Positions 1 through 11,106 are shown, numbered from the stretch's first letter. The stretch: DNA of 64,000 bases from Desmodesmus armatus (GCA_007449985.2 VIIQ02000082.1:62001-126000), one strand, 5' to 3'. Program-made: numbers and translations. Notes: generated from the letters alone by a model not told the origin.

Positions 1-19
1 CAATTTACCACTTTTGCAA

Positions 20-120
20 CGGGCTGTATTCCGCTGGCAGGTCGCCTCGTGTGCTCCACCTTTGGTCCGCATCCCCGTCAGCCCCAAAAAAAGATTATGG
101 TATAAATCACAGCCTATATA
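20..120 (+). promoter_or_regulatory. Core promoter of Cys-rich gene copy 1
   Basis: A TATATA box lies at 115-120 and is followed directly by GCCACAGTGC. The same box-plus-GCCACA arrangement precedes copies 2 (5332) and 3 (9222). The upstream stretch CTCCACCTTTGGTCCGCAT (about 55-73) recurs almost unchanged before copy 2. The TATA-to-ATG distance is about 305 bp, and the 5' leader between them contains an intron (254-415). Confidence 0.7.
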
Positions 121-419
121 GCCACAGTGCCCACCTTCCTAAAAAACATCTGCATTGCTAAACGTGCACACTGTTGCTCATTCCCAGCTTGCGCAAGGTC
201 TTCCCCGGTCCAGTCAGAAGCGTCTTCCAAGCCCAGTCAGCCGCGTCCAACAGGTGCGCCAAACGCTCTGTTCTATGCATGCATGCAATATAATTATGCC
301 CAACTAAGTCATGCGAGGCCTATATTGTCAGTCATGCATGCATCGTTCACAAGTAGTTGAAAGACGGCGACCACTCATGCATGGCCTTGCCTGCTGCACT
401 TTCCACTCCCCGCAGGCCA

Positions 420-1779
420 ATGAAGTCGTCCACAGCCACCATGCTGATCGCTCTCCTGGTGGTAGTGCTGCTGGCATCAACCAGTGCAGCAGCCTTTCCC
501 CGCCGTGTCCTCCTGGATGCTGCATGCGAGGCCAAGTGCAAGGACAAGTATGAGGAAAACGTCAAGAAGTGCATCGCAGACACCAAGCTGGGTGAACCCC
601 CAGAGATCAAGAAGGCTGCAGGCGACTTGGAAGTGTACCAGGCCTACGTGCCTCCCAAGGATACAGGTAGGGCCACCACAAGAACAGATGGCGCATGGTG
701 TGCATGGTCGGTGCACACACAAAGGTGTGCGTGCATCTGTGCTGAGCTCACCAACTTGAACGGTTAGACGCCTAGAATGCAACCCACACCTTGCATCTTG
801 AACATGCAAGCTGCAGTCAATGCTGAGTGCGAGCCGAGAGTGATGGATGGATCATTTTGCATCCCCTTGCATGGAACTGGGTGTATGTCTCTGTCGCCAG
901 TGCCCATTCTACCACTCTCTCTCCCCCTCTACTAGACTAGTAGTCCAGGACAGGGACAATCATACTTGCCGCAGCCGCCTGGGCTGTGGTTGCTGTACAG
1001 ACAGGTCTTATGATGCTGTATGCTTGTCACAACTTATGGTAGCCACTCCTAGGATCCATTCCTGTGGACCTGCATGCCAGTCGGACTGCACTGGACTGCT
1101 AATGGGATACTCTGCCCAAGGGCCACTGCCCTTCCCTTCTTGCTACACAGCACGCCGTGCGTGGCACGCCAGGCACCCACTCCATACTAGCCAATTCAAG
1201 CACTCCTTCCAAGGCACACACACCAACGCCTTTGCATGCACTGTACCCTCCCTCCCCCTCTCGTCCTCAGGCTTTGAAAGCGCAACAGGCCCATGACAAC
1301 ATGCCCTCTGACCAGACAACGGCTGGCCACCTGCATTCCGGGCACCCTCACCCACTCAAACCACCAACAACTCTATAAGCACCATGCAGTTGGAACAGCA
1401 ACACCATTCTGGGCAGCAGTCACAATCAGGCATGACACGCAGAAACATCTCTGTAAGCTGTCACTGCAGGACTGAACCTTCTACAGAGGTCTCTCGTGAC
1501 AGCAGCAAACAGGTGTGAGAAGTGCCCGCAGTTGCCTGGTGCACAGCTGCTGTCCCAACACACAACATCCATCATTTTTTTGCCCATCTGCATCCTGCAG
1601 GCTTTGAGCTCGTTGAGAAAGAGTGCCGCAAGCTGCAGGAGCCTGAGTACAATCAGTGCAAGGAAGACTGCAACAAGGAGCCAGCAAAGGACTGTGCGGC
1701 CGTGTCCAAGAAGTGTGACGACTCCTTTGACAAGGGCACCATGCTGGCGGCTTGGTGCCGCCAGAAGGAGGGCTGCTAG
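420..1779 (+). CDS. Secreted cysteine-rich protein, tandem copy 1
   Basis: There are two coding exons, 420-666 and 1601-1779, joined in phase 1 and giving 141 residues. A 5'UTR intron (254-415, donor CAG/GTGCGCC, acceptor CCCCGCAG) ends just before the ATG. The start MKSSTATML opens a hydrophobic signal peptide ending near SAAA, followed by FPRRVLLD. The mature part has ten cysteines. Exon 1 gives C-X3-C-X10-C. Exon 2 gives C-X10-C-X3-C-X7-C-X6-C-X13-C-X5-C and ends GTMLAAWCRQKEGC. The mirrored spacing suggests a disulfide-stapled helical hairpin. The 934-bp intron is still alignable to that of copy 2, so those two copies separated most recently. I recognise no named family; an extracellular or cell-wall role is inferred only from the signal peptide. 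A TGTAA at 2530 could end the transcript. Confidence 0.85.
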
Positions 1780-1861
1780 ACAGTCTGTTGCTCCAACCTG
1801 GCCAACAGTAGAGCTTGGCGACAACATGCTCATGCTGTCACAAAGATTGTGCTACTCCCCC

Positions 1862-2400
1862 GGGGGAGGTGCACACGATGTTGTTGTGGATTTGGGCGTA
1901 ACCATGACTTTGTGATGGTTTTAGCAGTGTTTTTGAAGGCATCCTGCACGCATGTGGGCTTGGCTTGAGGCATCCTGCGCATGCACTGGCACAGTCACAG
2001 TGTGGGGCTGGGTGCATTGCACTCAGTGGGCCAGATGCATGATATACACTGAACAGGGCCTTTCAGTATCTGGCAGATACTGCACACAAGGTTGTTGTGG
2101 ATCTGGGCTTCACTTTGCCATGCCATCACCATGGGGCCCATTGCTACTGAGTAGCAGTCTTCAAGACTTGAAGACTGCTCAAGGCTTGATGCATCCTGCA
2201 CGCATGCATTAGCAGGTGTGGGGCTGGACGTAATGCACTTTCAGGTACACTCAGTGAATAAAATGGAGCTGAACAGACTGCACACATGGTTGTGTGGGTT
2301 TGGGCTTGGCTTTGCAATGGTAGTGGTAGTGTTAGTGTTAAAGCATCCAGCGCGCATGCACCGGCAGGCGCATGCACCGGCAGGTGCCGCCATTGTGAGG
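1862..2400 (+). repeat. Dispersed imperfect repeat in 3' region of copy 1
   Basis: Three imperfect repeats of about 80-120 bp share GTTGTTGTGGATYTGGGC, then a CTTTG.RATG.. segment, then a GCATCCTGCACGCATG-like end. They start near 1876, 2090 and 2286. A fourth relative lies near 7735-7815 downstream of copy 2. No open frame is associated. They could be a short non-autonomous element or a repeated 3'UTR module. Confidence 0.45.
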
Positions 2401-2534
2401 TTGATTGCTGCACTCCCAGATGCTGATATTCATCATGTTGCAAAGTTGTGACACTATGACTGCTGCAGTGTGCAGGAAGTGTTGACGTTGTACAGTGTGA
2501 TGCATCATCATGGCTGATCACTGCGTCATTGTAA

Positions 2535-3297
2535 GTTGTGTGATGTCACATGCTGCCGGGCCTGATGGTATTCTGACTTGCAGCGCAACCCATCAGCATG
2601 CCTTTTGCACCAAAGGAAAATGTGTACCATTGCCCCAACTGCATGTTGCTGCGTCATAGGTTGGCAAGCCTGCCTGCAAACAGCAGTGCTACTGCTCTCT
2701 GTTGAACACATGAGGGCACCTGCGCCGATCTGCCCCTGCCTCCCAACAATCACTGGTGGCTTGACCCTCCTAACGCAACACATGCAGTCCCCATACACTG
2801 TAGGCATGTCGACAGGGGGCCACGTTGACGTTCCTGTCCCCCAACGTACTGGCACTGCACACAAAAGAAAGGGTGTGAAAGACAAGAACAAACTGTACTG
2901 CGGCAGCAACTGTCAGCACACAGTACTAGTCTGGTGACCACACCTACATCGACTTCAACCAACAAACAACATGCGGCATGTGGCTGTGCCAAAAACTATC
3001 ATGGCCTGCGGCAGGTCTGAAACCTGCTGCATCAGTGTTCTGTAAACCATTGACTCTATGTCCGGGCAAAGCTCCCCCCCGCGCCTCCTCACTGACAAGG
3101 TCGTTGCACAGCTTGCATCTGCTCCGCCATGGTGGCGGCAGTACAGCATGGACCTCCCTGTGAGACAGGCCCCTGGTGGCTGAGCAAATCCAATACCATC
3201 CCTCCTCCAGTGGCACCAGTTCCCCCTGATAGTATCTATGTCCGTCTTGGTTCCGGAGGTGTTGACAAGCTCCACCATGGCTGGGGCGCCGCCGGAC
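2535..3297. other. No gene recognised
   Basis: Only short overlapping open frames without recognisable protein character occur here. The part below 3298 may contain non-conserved downstream sequence of the hydrolase relic on the minus strand. Confidence 0.4.
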
Positions 3298-3418
3298 GGA
3301 TGTCTGGAAGCTGTAGGCGGCGGGGTCGGCCGGCTTGTCTGACTGGCCCAGGCCTGGCAGGTCGAGGGCGATGGTGCGGTAGCCCGCAGCATTCAGGGCT
3401 GCAATCTGCGGCTGCCAC
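3298..3418 (-). pseudogene. Orphan exon of an alpha/beta-hydrolase
   Basis: Read on the minus strand after an acceptor (CCCCATGCAG at about 3419) this encodes WQPQIAALNAAGYRTIALDL followed by PGLGQSDKPADPAAYSFQ. That is the strand-4/DLPGxGxSDKP segment typical of epoxide-hydrolase-like alpha/beta-hydrolases. I could not find the preceding oxyanion HGF exon up to 4.6 kb, nor a following GxSxGG nucleophile exon down to 2.9 kb. It is therefore most likely a gene fragment. It could be part of a live gene whose other exons I missed. Confidence 0.5.
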
Positions 3419-4608
3419 CTGCATGGGGGGAGTGGACACAGGAGAGGTAGTGATGAGGTGTTGGTCGGTCAGCGAGGCAATCACCAATGGCATGAAGGCT
3501 CTGCGGCTGCCACGTGCACCCCAAGCAGTGCACATGCGCCAGAGCGGCAGAGGTGGCCTTTGGTGTTGCATGGCAGAGCGTGCTCGCGCACGGCTACATA
3601 ATTGTAGCCAAAGGCACCCATTGCACCTGACTCGACCCGCGATTAGAAGGCACCTGCATTTAGGTACCTGCTTGTCACCATGCCTGAATGTGCGTGCATG
3701 CAGTACCGCACTGACAGCTGCTGCAGTCTTGGCGACCCCACTGTAATTGTAAAACTTGCATTTCTATATCAGCAGTCATCCGTGCTTTGACAAGGTCCAG
3801 ACACAGTGATAGATAGACTGGGGCAGAATTGCCGTGGCCAGCACAGTCACACTGACATGCCAGATGTGTCTGGAAAGCCATGGAACAACAGCACAGTACC
3901 CTTGCTGCCTGTCTCTGGGCCAGAATCTTGCACCCAAAGCTGAAGGCCATTCACGGTAATGTGGCACCCCATTCTTCGGGCTGCTTGTTCACTGCTGATG
4001 CAGACCTACTGTGCCTGGTGCGCCCGTCGTGCGGGTCAAGTGTGCGCTGCAGTCAGCATCCTATATTGCATCGACCTCCCCTGGAGGGAGATGGGGATGC
4101 GGCGGTCCTTCACCCCCAGGAGAAGCAGTATGTCACAACACGGGTGAAAAATCGGCGTTGCCAGACAAGGCTGCGCAATTTCCGCTTCACAACATGGATA
4201 AAAATGTTGTGAAACCTTGCTGAAAGACTGCCGATGCCAATCTGCGCGGACCTGAAATGGTTAGAGACAGCTTGACATCCGTTCCAAAATCCCGCATGAC
4301 AAAAGTTTTAAAGTTTGCCGCAGATCATTTTCCACTAACCAAAACGTGCACCAAAGGCCGCCCTGCGAAAGCCTCTGGCCTAGCAGTACAAACTCCAGGA
4401 TGCGATCCTGACTACCCATGAGCTGCTACAAATGTCCTATCGTTGCCCTAGTAGTGTTGAAAAAAGGCCAGCACTGTCGTACGGCATGCTGGCTGGGGGA
4501 TGACGTGATGTTGTACATTGACCATGGATGTCCTGGCATGAAGTAGGCTACAGAGAAGTGAACGTTCTAGACATGAGGCGCAACTAATAGAACGTCTGTC
4601 AGCAGGGG
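3419..4608. other. No gene recognised
   Basis: Both strands were read for the missing hydrolase exons and for methyltransferase relics; none was seen. Short chance frames only. Confidence 0.4.
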
Positions 4609-4679
4609 CAAGTGTCACACACACTGTCAAGTGTCACACACACTGTCAAGTGTCACACACACTGTCAAGTGTCACACAT
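4609..4679 (+). repeat. 19-bp minisatellite, 3.7 copies
   Basis: The unit CAAGTGTCACACACACTGT is repeated head to tail at 4609, 4628 and 4647, with a partial copy from 4666. Units are identical, which implies recent expansion. It lies about 650 bp upstream of the copy 2 TATA box. Confidence 0.95.
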
Positions 4680-5215
4680 ACGGATCTAGATCAGATCTGC
4701 TGATCATCTCAGACCGTTTGGCGTTTGCAAAGTGCAGCAGTGTAGTATTCAATTGCATGGCATCGTTCGACCTTGTGGAACTTGCAAATGAAACGCAGCA
4801 GCCATGCTCCTGAGGCTTCGTGATCACCTTGTGGCAACGCCAACAGGGGTGTCCCGCACGCACGCTGCTGCACGCTGCTGCACGCAAGATACGTGGCGTT
4901 AACAATCAACATTACGGTATACACAGTCCGTGCAGGAGCGGTAAAGCTCCAACCTGAACGAACTGTGGTGCTACGGCTGTGGTGCTACTGCTGGGGTACA
5001 TCCCCACATATATGTGCAGTTGCTGTCTGCAGTTTGCCTCCCTGTCAGCAGATGGTGCCAAAAAATATCAACTTTACCTGCCACAAAATCATATTGAAAC
5101 AAGCAACCAACACCTGCAAACACTACACAGCACTAGCCTGGCTAATAAGGAGGTCGATGCAGTACTGTCGCCTCTGGCGCCAGCCGTTCTATATAGGACT
5201 ATATAGTTACTGTAT
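4680..5215. other. Distal upstream region of copy 2; nothing recognised
   Basis: An open frame runs through part of this stretch into the copy 2 promoter, but its translation has no protein-like pattern and it overlaps the conserved promoter block, so I treat it as noncoding. Confidence 0.4.
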
Positions 5216-5340
5216 CCCTCTTGCAGGTCGTCTCTTGCACTCCACCTTTGGTCCGCATACGTCACCCCAACGTTGCATTCGGGGAGTATTTTCGCGGCCC
5301 CGAAGAATTGATTACGGCACAAACCAAACCCTATATAGCC
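5216..5340 (+). promoter_or_regulatory. Core promoter of Cys-rich gene copy 2
   Basis: TATATA lies at 5332-5337, followed by GCCACAGTGC as in copy 1. CTCCACCTTTGGTCCGCAT recurs upstream. Between them an inverted repeat, TTCGGGG (5278-5284) and CCCCGAA (5298-5304), flanks 13 bases. Copy 3 has a different inverted repeat at an equivalent place. Confidence 0.7.
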
Positions 5341-5634
5341 ACAGTGCACAGATGCTTCTATCAGCTATCCGCAGCGCTTCCTGCACACTGTCGCGCGTTC
5401 CCAGCTTGCGTAGCATCTTCCCAGGCCCATTCTGCAGCGTCTTTCCAAGTCCAGCCATCAGCGACTAAGGTGCGCGGACCAAGCTACTCTTAGCATGCAT
5501 GCTGAATGCGAATGTCAAACTGCTTCCGGCGAGGCCTATCGCAGGTCATGCACACAGCGTGCGACAGCAGCTGAACGACGATCACCACTCATGCGTGTGC
5601 CCTGTCTGCTGCACCTGCCCCTCCCCGCAGGCCA

Positions 5635-6958
5635 ATGAAGTCGTCTACAGCCACCATGCTGGTCGTTCTCCTGGTGGGAGTGCTGCTGGCACTGCCCAGC
5701 ACAGCAGCATTCCCCCGTCGTGTCCTCCTGGATCAGCATGAGAAATGCGAGACAGAATGCACTGACACTTTTGAGGACAACGTCAAGAGGTGCATCGCAG
5801 AGACCAAGCTGGGTGAACCCCCAGAAATCACGGAGCCGGCAGCTGGTTTTGTTGCGAAGGCCGCCTACGTGCCTCCTGAGGATACAGGTAAGGCCACCAC
5901 AACAGCAGATGTGGCGCGTGGTGTGCATGGTGGAGCAAACGCGCGCAGGCGTGTGTGCACCTGTGCTCAGCTCATCAACTTCAACTCAGATGCCTTGCAT
6001 GCGATCCACGAGTATAGTGCATCTTGAGCATGCAAGCTGCTGTCAACGCTGAGTCGACTCTGACTAGTCAGATGAGGTCTGCAACTTGCATAGTGTTGGA
6101 TGGTTTGCATCCAATTGTATGGCACTGGGTCTTTGTTTCTGTCACCAGTGCCACCTCTACCACCCTATCTTGCCCCTGAAGTCCAGAATGGCGTATTCTC
6201 TTTATCTCCCCATGAAACATACTCGCCATAGTCACCAGGGCCGTGGTTGCTCTGCAGGAATGCCATGCTGTATGTGTGTGTAACCACTCCTTTCCTGTGG
6301 GCCTGTACTTGACTGACTGCCAATGCACAATCACCACCCCATCCAGTGGAGCCCCACGGCAGGCAATTCGACACCGCGTGGTAACCCGGCCTGTCACTCC
6401 TTGAAGGACTTGTTGGCCTAAAAGCGCTAGCTGCCTCAACATGCACATGACAAGACAGCTGCCATGTCCTGGAACCAGACCGTCTGTGACAGCTGGCCAT
6501 CTGCATGTGGCAACCTCACCCACACACCCGTTTCGTCAACCTTGAGCACCGCAAGGCACCTTTTCAGGCAGCAGCCACAAGCGGGCCTGTCAGGACAAGA
6601 ACAGTCCATTGTGTGTTGTGATATTGCTGGAGGTCACCTCCCACAATTCCTGCACTTTGCAGCAGCAAGCAAGGGGGCAACTTTGGCACTTGAAGTGCCA
6701 ACGCGGTTGCCTGGACAGCAGCTACTAATGCAACCCGGTTGAACTTCATGCATCACTGTCCCTTTCCACCTTGCAGGCTTTGAGCTGGTCGAGGAGAAGT
6801 GCCGTGAGCTACAGCAGCCCGAGCTTGACAAGTGCAAGACAGAGTGCAACAAGGCACCACCAAAGGAGGACTGTGCGGCAGTGTCCAAGAAGTGTGACGA
6901 GACCTTTGACAAGGGCACCATGCTGGCAGCTTGGTGCCGCCAGAAGAAGGACTGCTAG
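5635..6958 (+). CDS. Secreted cysteine-rich protein, tandem copy 2
   Basis: Coding exons are 5635-5887 and 6777-6958 (phase 1), 144 residues, with a 5'UTR intron at 5470-5630. The signal peptide begins MKSSTATMLVVLLVGVLLAL and is followed by FPRRVLLD. Exon 1 has C-X3-C-X10-C and exon 2 has C-X10-C-X3-C-X8-C-X6-C-X13-C-X5-C, so all ten cysteines of copy 1 are kept. GTMLAAWCRQKKDC closes the protein. The first ~100 bp of the 889-bp intron are clearly alignable with the copy 1 intron. A TGTAA at 7974 is the likely poly(A) signal. The function is unknown. Conservation of frame, cysteines and promoter argues that the gene is active. Confidence 0.85.
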
Positions 6959-8034
6959 GCAAACCGTTGCTTCAACACCCCAGCAGCTTGCCGGCCCGGC
7001 AGCCTGTCTGACAGTAGGTCTTAGCCACATGCACGTCACAGGGCTGGCTGTTCACCTGGCAGGCGCCTGCCGGCATGTTGGCTCTGGGCGTCCCCCAAGC
7101 TGGCACAGTATTGTGTTGAATGGATGCAGTCAGGCAGTTTTTCATAGGGCACTTCTGTCTGGTGTGTCTCGAGCAGGGATAGTAGGCAGGTGGTTGTTTT
7201 TGCATTGAGATATGCTGTTGAGGATTAGGCATACTGTGATGATTTCAGGGTGGCAAGGGACTTGGCATGGCCACCAGACATGGTGTTTTTGGGCCACTGA
7301 TTTCAAGGCACAAGTTTGTCATTGTACTGCTGTTGTCACTGTACTCAGCCCGGTTCGGATCATGCAGCACGGTAGTTTGAGCATGGCTTTCTTGCCACTG
7401 GGGCTACCACCGTGGCTACGGTTATGTTGATCATCAATAGACGCTCTGTCACCCACCCTTTGGTTGGACATGGACCGCAAGTCGCACATTGGCTACAGGC
7501 TGAAATGGCTGGTGTGCTACGTCGCTGAGATGGGCAGCACAATTTTGGAGGCTGTCTCAAGCTGTCTGTATGCAGCACATTTACATAACATGATAGGCTG
7601 GGATTGGCTGGTGCTAGCACTCTTTGCTGCCTGCCAAAGTGATTTTGATATGTGCCAATTTTGGTGATGTTGTGTGGTATGCAGAAGCCTCTGGGGCTGT
7701 AGTACAGACGAGTGGGCAGCAGGGTTCAATCCTGCACATAATTTTGTTTTGGATCTTGGCTTGGCGTTGTGATGGTGGCAGCAGTGTGGCTTGGGCATCC
7801 TGCGTGCATGCAGGTTCCGAACCTGAGTCAGGGGATGGGTATTTTGCTCTTCAAGGTGCGCATTGATTATTATACCTGTGGCGTGGTTGTGGCGGAACTA
7901 CTGGGTTTGGGAAGCTTTCTCAGAAAGCTGCCGCAGCTGCAGTGCAGGCAGGGTTGTCATACAGCGCGATGTATGTAATTGTGAGTTGTCTGCTTGATCC
8001 TGATGGCACTGCCAAGTCCGCATCCAAGCTCTGG
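6959..8034 (+). other. 3' region of copy 2
   Basis: Holds the candidate poly(A) signal TGTAA (7974-7978) and one diverged copy of the dispersed repeat (about 7735-7815, ending GCATCCTGCGTGCATGC). No coding sequence is evident. Confidence 0.5.
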
Positions 8035-8520
8035 CTATCCAGCCTCGTAAGCAACCGCAATGTTGGGTCATACTAGCCTTATCAGTTGCGCTACACTGAG
8101 GCCACCTTCTCAGAAGCCCACAGTGTGCCCAATCATTGAACTGGTTAGGGATACTCCTGCAACAGCAGCCAGGCCACGCACGTGAGACACATCAACGCCA
8201 CATGCGCTGATGAGCCTCATGAGGCTCTGCCTCCTCACACATCAGGGCAAAAAGGTCAAACACCAGACACCCTTTGCTAGCCATCCCCAACAGGGCTGCT
8301 AGCAGCTATGTGCAGCTTGGCTGCTGCACCCTGCTGCCCCTCAATTGTCTCACTTCAAATGTGTAGTCAACCGTGTGTTCACTGAGTGTCAAACTCCATC
8401 AACACGTGGAGCGACTTCATCAGCAGCCCCCAGATACAATGGTTGCTTGCCGCCGCGGCATCATCTATCACCAGGTCGAACACAATGAACGCGCAAACAT
8501 GGGGAAGGGCAGCAACAGCC
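8035..8520 (-). pseudogene. Decayed 3' half of an O-methyltransferase gene
   Basis: Two pieces match the last two exons of the intact gene at 11107-11547. The first, about 8355-8520, encodes VAALPHVCAFIVFDLVIDD and WGLLMKSLHVLMEFDTQ. A TGA and a shifted frame then replace the ERAFDYTF end. The second, about 8035-8155, aligns with the final exon (CTGATAAGGCT, GTTGCTTACGAGGC, closing TAG) but has in-frame stops and extra bases. The nucleophile-free N-terminal half and the SAM-binding exon are absent. Orientation and order match the intact gene, so this is the remnant of a segmental duplication. Confidence 0.8.
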
Positions 8521-9100
8521 TGCACAACACAGCCTGCTGAGCACAACCCAGCACGCACTCCTTGCCTGGACTGCACACTGCACACGCCCCTTGCATGCAC
8601 ACTCACCACCTGACACCTACACCTTACACCTGAGTGATTGGCGAGCCCCTGATGCCCACATCAGGCCCGCAACCGTCTGCCAAAAAGTCCATAAGGCCGG
8701 CCTGCCCGCAGACACCACATTGTGTTGAATGCTGGCTTTGACTGCGCACTGGGTTGTGCATGCACACCCACTCTGGATGTCCTTCCGCCGACAAGTCTTG
8801 TCAGCATGACAATCAGAGCACTTCGTGGAACCCAGCAAACGGAGTGCCAGGCCATGGTACTGCAACTCAAGAAATTCTCGCCAGCTGCTTCAGGCCTCGA
8901 ACCATGCAGGCTCCGCACCATAAGTGCCATTGTCTTCTGCATAGGTGTTCTGCTGACCATTCTGCTGACTCAGCACAGGGCCTGTGGCTGGTGACCAAGC
9001 TCTTCCAACAGTATATGCTTTTAGGAAGGAAAAAACTGCCAAGCAGGTGCTTTCATGCGGTCACATCGCACGCGCAGGAACCTTCTGTATGTGTCGCCGA
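8521..9100. other. No gene recognised
   Basis: Position suggests it descends from methyltransferase intron and upstream exons, but I could not align any exon here with the intact gene. Confidence 0.4.
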
Positions 9101-9104
9101 ACCC

Positions 9105-9230
9105 CGCTTGCTGGTCGCCACTTGCATCCCGCCCTCGGTTTGCATGCGTCAACCGCACCACGAAGCCAAGGCTGGCTTCGTGTCGTATTCCTTACACTTA
9201 ATTACGGGATAAACCCAAGTGTATATAGCC
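9105..9230 (+). promoter_or_regulatory. Core promoter of Cys-rich gene copy 3
   Basis: TATATA lies at 9222-9227 followed by GCCACAT. A perfect 8-bp inverted repeat, CGAAGCCA (9161-9168) and TGGCTTCG (9173-9180), lies about 45 bp upstream. The sequence between is more diverged from copies 1 and 2, but ATTACGG and the TATA/GCCACA core are kept. TATA to ATG is 284 bp. Confidence 0.65.
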
Positions 9231-9505
9231 ACATCCCCAGCGAAACCATCCATCCGCTGTTCAGCGCAAATCCTGCACGCTGTCACATTTTCCGGCTTGC
9301 GTAGAAACCTCATCTATTCAGCCCTGTCGGCAGCAACAACAGGTGCGTTTGATCGTGCCACTCCATGCATGCCGAGTGCGAGCGCCTACCTGTTCCGACC
9401 CGGCCTGTCTTGTCAGGTCATGCACACTGCAGCATGAAAAGCAACTCAGTCACCACCACCGGCTCACTCATTCTTCTGCTGTGCCTCCTCACCTCCTGCA
9501 GACCA

Positions 9506-10270
9506 ATGATGAAGCCTTCCACAACGACCATGCTGGCAGCCCTTCTGGTTGCATACTGTCTGGCTTCGCCCAGTGCCGCTGCAACACCCCGCCGCAGCCT
9601 CCTGGACGTGTATGCATGTGAGAAGCGCTGCAAGGACACCTACGAGGACAACGTCAAAAAGTGCATCGGCGACACCCAGCTCGGTCAGCCCCCAGCGATC
9701 GCGAGGGACGAAAGCCTCAAAGCAGTTAGCTCGGTTGCCTCCGCGTACAAGCCTCCACAGAAGACAGGTACGGCTTTCACACCAGCAGTTGATGCATGGC
9801 ATGTCCGCATGGGAGCAGGTCGCATGGGTGCGTGCATGCATGTGTGCTGACCGTACCGACCTGCAGGTTGGCAGCAAGACCACCCCAGTTTGTACCCCAC
9901 AGCTGCAGAAAATTATTACGCCACATCAGTATGCTCTCATCAGCTGACCAGTTCCAGCAAGCATGCGATGAAACTGCAGCGCAATCGTGTGTCGCCGACA
10001 AGATGCGTCAGCACAGTCACGTCTTGCCTTCCTTTGCTCCTCCTGCCTACCTTTGCCCCTCCTGCAGGTTTTGAGCTTGTCGAGAAGGAGTGCCGCAAGC
10101 TGCAGGATCCTGAGCTTTATAAGTGCAAGTCAGGCTGCAACAAGAAGCCTTCTTGGAGGCCATGGGTGAAGGACTGCGCGGCTGTTGCCAGGAAGTGTGA
10201 GCACAGCTTCAAGAAGGGCACCATGCTGGCTGCTTGGTGCCGCCAGGAGGAAGGCTGCTACACTACTTAG
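9506..10270 (+). CDS. Secreted cysteine-rich protein, tandem copy 3
   Basis: Coding exons are 9506-9767 and 10068-10270 (phase 1), 154 residues, with a 5'UTR intron at 9343-9501. The start is MMKPSTTTML, followed by a signal peptide and TPRRSLLD. Cysteines follow C-X3-C-X10-C and then C-X10-C-X3-C-X12-C-X6-C-X13-C-X5-C. The X12 loop carries an insertion (SWRPWV), and the C-terminus extends three residues past the last cysteine. The coding intron is only 300 bp, against about 900 in the other copies, and the protein is the most basic and most diverged. It is therefore probably the oldest split. It ends 837 bp from the stop codon of the convergent methyltransferase gene. Confidence 0.85.
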
Positions 10271-11106
10271 CCCACGCCACATTCTGAACATCGGCACACA
10301 CACCCTGGATTGGCACACTGTGCTGGCAGCACCATGCGGTGCGCCAGAAGCAGCATTGTGTGCAACCTACATATGATTTGCAACATGTGCACTCAGTGCA
10401 CTTGTTGGGCCAGAGCTAGGCGTTTGTGTCTGTGCCCGAGGGCTGGCATGGAAGTGTTGTTGATGTACTCAGCAGGTTGCATTATTTTTTGGGCCGATAT
10501 CCAGTTGAAGCTGCTGTACCTTGAAGGTACATCAGCTTGCTGTCGCTTTGCGCACAACGCAATTCAGTGTGGTGTTGCCTGTGTAGTGTCCTTGAATTCC
10601 AGGCAGAGAGGTAACTCTGTAGGCGCCCTGTTTGTTCCCGGTATGGTTTGACTTGGGAATTTGGTGAGCTGGACAAAGCTTACAACCTTACACGCATGTG
10701 CACAGCATGATAGGTAGGGGTTGTCTGGTCACCAGCAGTGCAGTGGGACAGCGCAAATTCAAATCACAACTACCCATGGCAATCCTTGCATTGTGGCACA
10801 GTCATGCACAGGCATCTGCTGTGCTGCAATCATCCATGCACACTACTCAACGATGCACAGCTTCTGAGCTTAGTACACCGTGACTGCAGGAACATGTGCA
10901 TGCAACAGCCTGCTGGCGACGCCAGTTTCTGGCTTGAGCCTGTGTGGAGACCCAGCACCAGGCAGGTAGTGCTGAGGCAATCAAAACCTTCACCCTACGC
11001 CCTGTACCAGAACGGTGGGAAAGCGGCTGCAGCCACCCCCTCCCAAGCAGGGTGCGGCTGAAGCCAACAGTATCCGCACCCAGTAAGGGCCATGGCAAAA
11101 CCCAAA
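10271..11106. other. Convergent intergenic region with shared 3' UTRs
   Basis: On the minus strand two TGTAA signals (10688-10692 and 10680-10684) lie about 415 bp past the methyltransferase stop and are its likely poly(A) signals. I see no clear TGTAA for copy 3 before the opposing coding sequence begins. No open frame of interest. Confidence 0.5.
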
